From contig NZ_LOCN01000007.1 in assembly GCF_001574435.1 (NCBI RefSeq), forward strand, positions 62,001 through 126,000: a stretch of DNA of 64,000 nt. Direction: 5' to 3'. The notes under the pieces are model-generated. The model was not told the origin of the DNA, did not search any database, and worked only from the letters and a program-made list of their open reading frames with translations. Each line of letters starts with the position of its first letter. The first letter of the stretch is position 1. Below are positions 60,153 through 64,000 of this stretch, one piece after another. Origin of the DNA: Moritella sp. JT01. GTDB lineage: Bacteria > Pseudomonadota > Gammaproteobacteria > Enterobacterales > Moritellaceae. The translations under genes were made by a program, and so were the position numbers.

Positions 60153-60341
60153 TATAGTTCTCTACCTAACGTCACTAGAAAATGACCATGCCTGTAAATT
60201 TACGGCGTATGTTAACATTTGTAAGCGTACGACGTCTTGATTTACTGCGTCTTTTACCTAGACCACTCGCGACTAATTGAAATGAGCTGAAAATTGTGAA
60301 TAACGAGCAGAGGTAACTATTTTATTCTTTTTAAGGACGCG

Positions 60342-60659
60342 TTATTTTTTTAATTTAACTGCCGTTCCAAAGACCATAATTTCAGATGAGCCATCCATAA
60401 TTGCACTTGTAGTAAAACGAATGCCTACAACAGCATCTGCCCCCTTTTCATGCGCATTTGCAATGAGACGTTGAACTGCTATATCCCTAGCTTCCGTTAA
60501 CATTTCTGTGTAACCTCGAATTTCACCACCGACAATACTTTTTAAACTGGCCATAATGTCACGTCCTATATGCTTGGCCTGAACAACGTTACCTGTCACT
60601 ACACCTACTATTTCTTCTATTTCCTTGCCTGGAATTGACTCAGTGGTTGAATAGATCAT
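60342..60659 (-). CDS. ybjQ: YbjQ family (UPF0145) protein
   Basis: A 105-residue protein: MIYSTTESIPGKEIEEIVGVVTGNVV, then IVGGEIRGYTEMLTEARDIA and GADAVVGIRF. It matches YbjQ, a pentameric heavy-metal-binding-like fold of unknown role. The ATG at 60659 has AAGGA 6 bases upstream and matches the family start; an in-frame start at 60692 would add 11 residues. Confidence 0.88.
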   Translation of the reverse strand: MIYSTTESIPGKEIEEIVGVVTGNVVQAKHIGRDIMASLKSIVGGEIRGYTEMLTEARDIAVQRLIANAHEKGADAVVGIRFTTSAIMDGSSEIMVFGTAVKLKK

Positions 60660-60823
60660 AAAATTTCCTTGAAAATATAAAGCTAAGCTCAACAGCGTAG
60701 CAAGCTAGCGGGGATTTTGGAACAAACTTAAATGTTGATGTCTCACACCGCGATGAATTATTAATGATATGAAGAAATAGGTATAATATGCAACATTACT
60801 TAAAAAAGTGGTATTAAAATAAC

Positions 60824-61255
60824 ATGAAAAAGTTAAGTCTTATATTTACAATGCTAGTCCTTTCCGTGCTGACAGCTTGTTCATCTACATCCGCATCGAC
60901 AAGCGCGTCACCTAAAACAATAGCCTACTCAAAATCTCACGACCTTGTAGGTCAAGCTTCTTGGTATGGTAAAAGATTCCACGGAAAGCTTACAGCGAGT
61001 GGAGAGAAATACAATATGAGAGCATATACTGCCGCGCATAAAACCCTACCATTTGGTACAGTCGTTAGGGTTATTAATACGGCTAACAACAAGTCTGTCG
61101 ATGTCAAAATTAATGATAGAGGGCCATTTGTTAAAGCTAGAGTAATAGACCTTTCTCAAAAAGCATTTGAAAAAATAAGCAGTAAAAATCAAGGCGTCGT
61201 TCCTGTCAGAATCGAAATTTTGGATGATAGTCATACCTTTAGATACAAAAACTAA
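60824..61255 (+). CDS. rlpA: RlpA-like lipoprotein (short, no SPOR domain)
   Basis: A 143-residue protein with signal and lipobox LTACSST, then a double-psi beta-barrel (GQASWYGKRFHGKLTASGEKYNMRAYTAAHKTLPFGTVVRVINTANNKSV, then INDRGPFVKARVIDLS). RlpA proteins cleave peptidoglycan strands lacking stem peptides at the septum. This copy lacks the C-terminal SPOR domain of the full-length type, so it may not be targeted to the septum in the usual way. Confidence 0.85.
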   Translation: MKKLSLIFTMLVLSVLTACSSTSASTSASPKTIAYSKSHDLVGQASWYGKRFHGKLTASGEKYNMRAYTAAHKTLPFGTVVRVINTANNKSVDVKINDRGPFVKARVIDLSQKAFEKISSKNQGVVPVRIEILDDSHTFRYKN

Positions 61256-61357
61256 AAAATAGGTGCCTGTTACAAGACACCAACTCCAGTATACAACATC
61301 ATTAAGCCACAACAAGCGTCATGTTATATGACCTTATTTGTGTTCGTCTTCATTGTC

Positions 61358-62815
61358 CTATTTTCTGTCTAGACAGCGCCCTCTCGGTTCATCGCCCTCG
61401 TGCAGCACGATATCGGTATGCAGAAACTCAGCAGCCTCTGCTGAACCTTTCACCTTCTTCGCACTGCGTTCCAACATTTCGGCTTCAAACTCAGTTAACA
61501 CTCTTTCCCTTACGCCAGCTTCGCGCCATTTAGACAAGGGTCTACATTCTTTTGTAATTACCCTAGCCAGTGCCAGCGCATCCAGCAGCGCTTGATTCGC
61601 GCCTTGTCCTTTGAATGGACTCATAGGATGAGCAGCATCTCCGATCAAGGTCACGTTAGCCCCTTTCTGCAACAATTCAGGCTCGAGTAACGCTCGGTCA
61701 TACACAGGATAACCAGAAACCATCACTTCCTGCGTCGCCGTTAAAATTTGAGGGATGGGATCGTGCCACTGACATCGTCTCAACGCTTCTTCTTTTAGCG
61801 CTTTAGTTCCTTTCGCACTCAAGGCCTTAGCCTCTTCTTCTGGCATTGGAAAGCTAAGCTGCCACATCACCGAGTCCGATGCATAAGGCATGATGTAGAT
61901 CCGCTCATGACCATTAGCGGTTTGGAATACCGTGGCCGAGTCCAGTAAAGCACGATCAAGACCTTCATCTTCAAGATCAGCCAAAGGACAAATCCCCAAA
62001 ATCACGATACAGCCTAAATAATTTAAGGGCGAAGCATCCTCACCCACCAGCAACTTGCGCACCGAACTACGAATGCCATCCGCCCCAACGACAAGATCCG
62101 CATGAGCGTACTTCATCTCGCCTTCAACCTGAAAGCTCAAATCAACAGCTTCACCCTCAGATTGTTTAAAATCGACCAACTGGTGGCCCCACTGCACCAC
62201 ATCATGTCCACCTAGCTGTTCAAGCAGAGCTAAGCGTAACGACTGCCTCGCGATATGTACATTCGTGCGTTTGGGTAACTTTTTGTCGTCTGACGGCACC
62301 CACTTTCTGATCCCCCATTCACCGAGCACTTTTCCTTCTGTCGTATGAACCACATGTCTGGTTGAAATTATGCCGTCCTCTAACGAGAAAATACCCAGCC
62401 CCTCGATCGCTCTACTCGCTTGCTGCAGAGTAAGCCCATAACCTTGAGATCGAGCTTCGAAGCCGCTATCGCGTTCATAAAGCGTAAAAGGAATGCCACG
62501 GTGAAGGCAAGCCACAGCAAGGGCCACCCCACCGATGCCACCGCCAATAATAGCAAGGTGTGGGTAGTTCTCTTTATCCGGTCCATCAACGAAGGCAGGG
62601 ATAGCAGAACGAATCAGCCCAGACCCTTTACAGTGCGAGCAGGCATCAAGGTGAGCCTTAGGGCGGACGGGAGCAATCCCTTCGCGGTTGGTTCTTTCAA
62701 ATTGTTCTAGTTCTCGCTGGTAGCGGAGTCTTACTTTCTTTCGGAGCCGCTTACTTACTTTCCCGCGCCCCTTACATTCAGCACAAATATTCCAGTGGTT
62801 CTCTTCAGTTTTCAA
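61358..62815 (-). CDS. zinc-ribbon / FAD-dependent monooxygenase fusion
   Basis: A 485-residue protein. Residues 1-70 carry two DnaJ-type CxxCxGxG knuckles, CAECKGRG (11-18) and CSHCKGSG (59-66), separated by a basic helix; the pair can bind one zinc. From about residue 85 follows a flavin monooxygenase (PHBH/UbiH type): FAD GxGxxG in IIGGGIGGVALAVACLHRG, DLVVGADGIRSSVR and the late GD motif LIGDAAHPMSPFKGQGANQALLDA. It probably hydroxylates a small molecule with FAD and NAD(P)H. The fused zinc domain is unusual for this family. It is alone and convergent with rlpA. Confidence 0.8.
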   Translation of the reverse strand: MKTEENHWNICAECKGRGKVSKRLRKKVRLRYQRELEQFERTNREGIAPVRPKAHLDACSHCKGSGLIRSAIPAFVDGPDKENYPHLAIIGGGIGGVALAVACLHRGIPFTLYERDSGFEARSQGYGLTLQQASRAIEGLGIFSLEDGIISTRHVVHTTEGKVLGEWGIRKWVPSDDKKLPKRTNVHIARQSLRLALLEQLGGHDVVQWGHQLVDFKQSEGEAVDLSFQVEGEMKYAHADLVVGADGIRSSVRKLLVGEDASPLNYLGCIVILGICPLADLEDEGLDRALLDSATVFQTANGHERIYIMPYASDSVMWQLSFPMPEEEAKALSAKGTKALKEEALRRCQWHDPIPQILTATQEVMVSGYPVYDRALLEPELLQKGANVTLIGDAAHPMSPFKGQGANQALLDALALARVITKECRPLSKWREAGVRERVLTEFEAEMLERSAKKVKGSAEAAEFLHTDIVLHEGDEPRGRCLDRK

Positions 62816-63450
62816 CTTTTCTACCTGCCCTATATTTAACCCGCTATTGGTTACACTTGAATAAGAAGACTCTCAGCTGTTAAAGCTCATATTTAGGCCT
62901 AAATTAAACTGAAAGTTAGGTGTGATTATAACGTTCATTACGGTCTATTACCGTTTAACTGGAGAAAACTTAGATTTTTCTTGATACAGTCTGTATTTGC
63001 GGCTGTTTTTTGGTAACGCTCGAGCGAAGAGTAACCGTAACAAGCTTACTGTAGCTTCCCCCAATAAATGATTTTATCTAAGTGAATGTTCATACTAATG
63101 ACTTATTTACTCCTTATATACGTCTTACATCTGATTTTGGAAAATACTATCTCGCCATAAAATAAAAGACTAACTACATTAATAAATATTAATTAACAAT
63201 AATATCAACAATTAAAGCCTAGAAATAAGAAGTAAACGCCCAATAAAACCCAATATTATAAATGAGATTAAGTAGCTCGAGTATGGACTAAGCAATAAAA
63301 TCAATCCAAAATATAAGATTGAACAGGGCTATTACCCTTAAATTATTAGTTTTAATCAGTACCTTAAGAAATATGGAAGTTTAAAGTACGCAGCATTATA
63401 TTCGGACACGAGTCATAACGGAGTGCCGAATAAATAAGGATATTAAATAA
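62816..63450. other. 635-bp AT-rich gap between the monooxygenase and metalloprotease genes
   Basis: Divergent promoter region with no convincing gene. It includes an AT-rich stretch at about 63150-63350 and a stem-loop at 63399-63432 next to the protease start. Confidence 0.5.
63399..63432 (+). promoter_or_regulatory. stem-loop in the metalloprotease leader
   Basis: TATTCGGACAC (63399-63409) pairs with GTGCCGAATA (63423-63432) over 10 bp with one bulged A. It ends 18 bases before the ATG, just ahead of AAGGA, so it could affect ribosome access or mRNA stability. Confidence 0.4.
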
Positions 63451-64000
63451 ATGCAGCATATCACCAAGATATACTTACTGCTTAGCTTGTCATCAGCGAG
63501 CTTTGTTGCCCAAGCAGCCGAATCTCATCGGTTCAATTTTAAAGATGCAGAAAGTATCGAAAGTCACCTTAATTTAGCGAGTCAATTTTCGCTCAGTAGC
63601 ACTCAAAGCAATCCCCACAGCTTTAAACTATTACCAGAAGTTTCCACCCAAACGTTTGCAGGCCAAAGCAAAACAAAAAAGACAGACAGAACTCACAATA
63701 AGTATCAACAAAATTACTTAGGTATTCCTGTTTGGGGTCATCAAATAGCCGTTCATCGTGATGCTAAGAGTCGAATTTATGCGCTAAATGGCAAACAATT
63801 AAAGAACATTGAATTAGATGTTAAGCTTTCGGCCTCTGCATTAGCAAACACGAAACCCAGTGAAGAATTACAAACAACGCTCATCGTAAAAGCAAAAAAA
63901 CAATTTGGTTTAAATGAAAACGCCCAAGTATCCAACATTGAAGTTAAAAATTACATTCACTTAAATGAACAGAACATAGCAATACTGGTTTGGTATGTCT
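63451..64000 (+). CDS. M4-family (vibriolysin-like) secreted metalloprotease, 3' partial
   Basis: The frame opens at ATG 63451 and runs off the right edge, so only 183 residues are visible. They form a signal peptide (ITKIYLLLSLSSASFVAQAA) and an FTP-type propeptide with the signature NKYQQNYLGIPVWGHQIAVHRD. This is the N-terminal inhibitor/chaperone part of vibriolysin and elastase-like thermolysin-family proteases. The catalytic HExxH domain is outside the window. AAGGA lies 11 bases upstream of the ATG. Confidence 0.82.
   Translation, partial: MQHITKIYLLLSLSSASFVAQAAESHRFNFKDAESIESHLNLASQFSLSSTQSNPHSFKLLPEVSTQTFAGQSKTKKTDRTHNKYQQNYLGIPVWGHQIAVHRDAKSRIYALNGKQLKNIELDVKLSASALANTKPSEELQTTLIVKAKKQFGLNENAQVSNIEVKNYIHLNEQNIAILVWYV

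Noticed and set aside
61321-61595. two overlapping + strand frames at the 3' end of the monooxygenase gene
   Set aside because: Antisense shadows of the FAD-domain C-terminus with low-complexity composition.
62816-63450. possible small RNA or attachment site in the gap
   Set aside because: No direct repeats, tRNA remnant or integrase gene; only the leader hairpin could be supported.

Overview
The window reads as chromosomal DNA of a cold-adapted or marine gammaproteobacterium. The supporting genes are msbA-lpxK-ycaR-kdsB, fadH, sppA, purT, the punR/punC pair and a bioA / bioBFCD locus. A Moritella, Psychromonas or Shewanella relative fits best, but the genus is inference from gene content. 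No rRNA, tRNA, CRISPR array, insertion sequence or prophage gene was found.

Region 1 (1-19.3 kb, almost all + strand, visibly AT-richer than the rest) is an exopolysaccharide and protein-sorting locus of the PEP-CTERM type. It runs: heparinase II/III-like protein (cut by the window edge), GNAT/FemAB-like acyltransferase (- strand), a PKD/FnIII-like lipoprotein, wecB and wecC (UDP-ManNAcA synthesis), histidine kinase PrsK, Wza-like export lipoprotein, Wzz-like chain-length protein, a degenerate CpsD-like ATPase, a TIGR03016-like outer-membrane barrel, sigma-54 activator PrsR, TPR lipoprotein PrsT, a small secreted protein ending in a VPAPA-type sorting tail, and a polysaccharide deacetylase. 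A -24/-12 (sigma-54) promoter lies just before the sorted protein, so PrsK/PrsR probably switch it on. The exosortase that should process it is not in the window.

Region 2 (19.4-29.6 kb, - strand) holds the lipid A/KDO operon msbA-lpxK-ycaR-kdsB, an uncharacterised RND-type transporter with a YCF48-like beta-propeller partner, an AraC-family regulator and an unknown membrane protein.

Region 3 (29.7-34.9 kb) is the biotin locus: bioB-F-C-D in one direction and bioA in the other, with a BirA operator in the gap that overlaps the bioB promoter and the bioA ribosome-binding site.

Region 4 (35-43.6 kb) has a small membrane protein and asnS, then a run of - strand genes with a lipid theme: HSL-type esterase, wax ester synthase/DGAT-like protein with an altered active-site motif, PHA-system small protein, LRAT-like protein, nitroreductase and fadH.

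Region 5 (43.9-64 kb) carries sppA, ansA, punC/punR, a large DUF748 protein, purT, a concentrative nucleoside transporter with a LysR regulator, a secreted zinc phospholipase C, a phytanoyl-CoA dioxygenase-like protein, small housekeeping-type genes, an RlpA-like lipoprotein, a zinc-ribbon/FAD monooxygenase fusion, and the start of an M4 (vibriolysin-like) metalloprotease cut by the right edge. Rho-independent terminators are visible after asnS, ansA/punC, sppA, fadH and purT.
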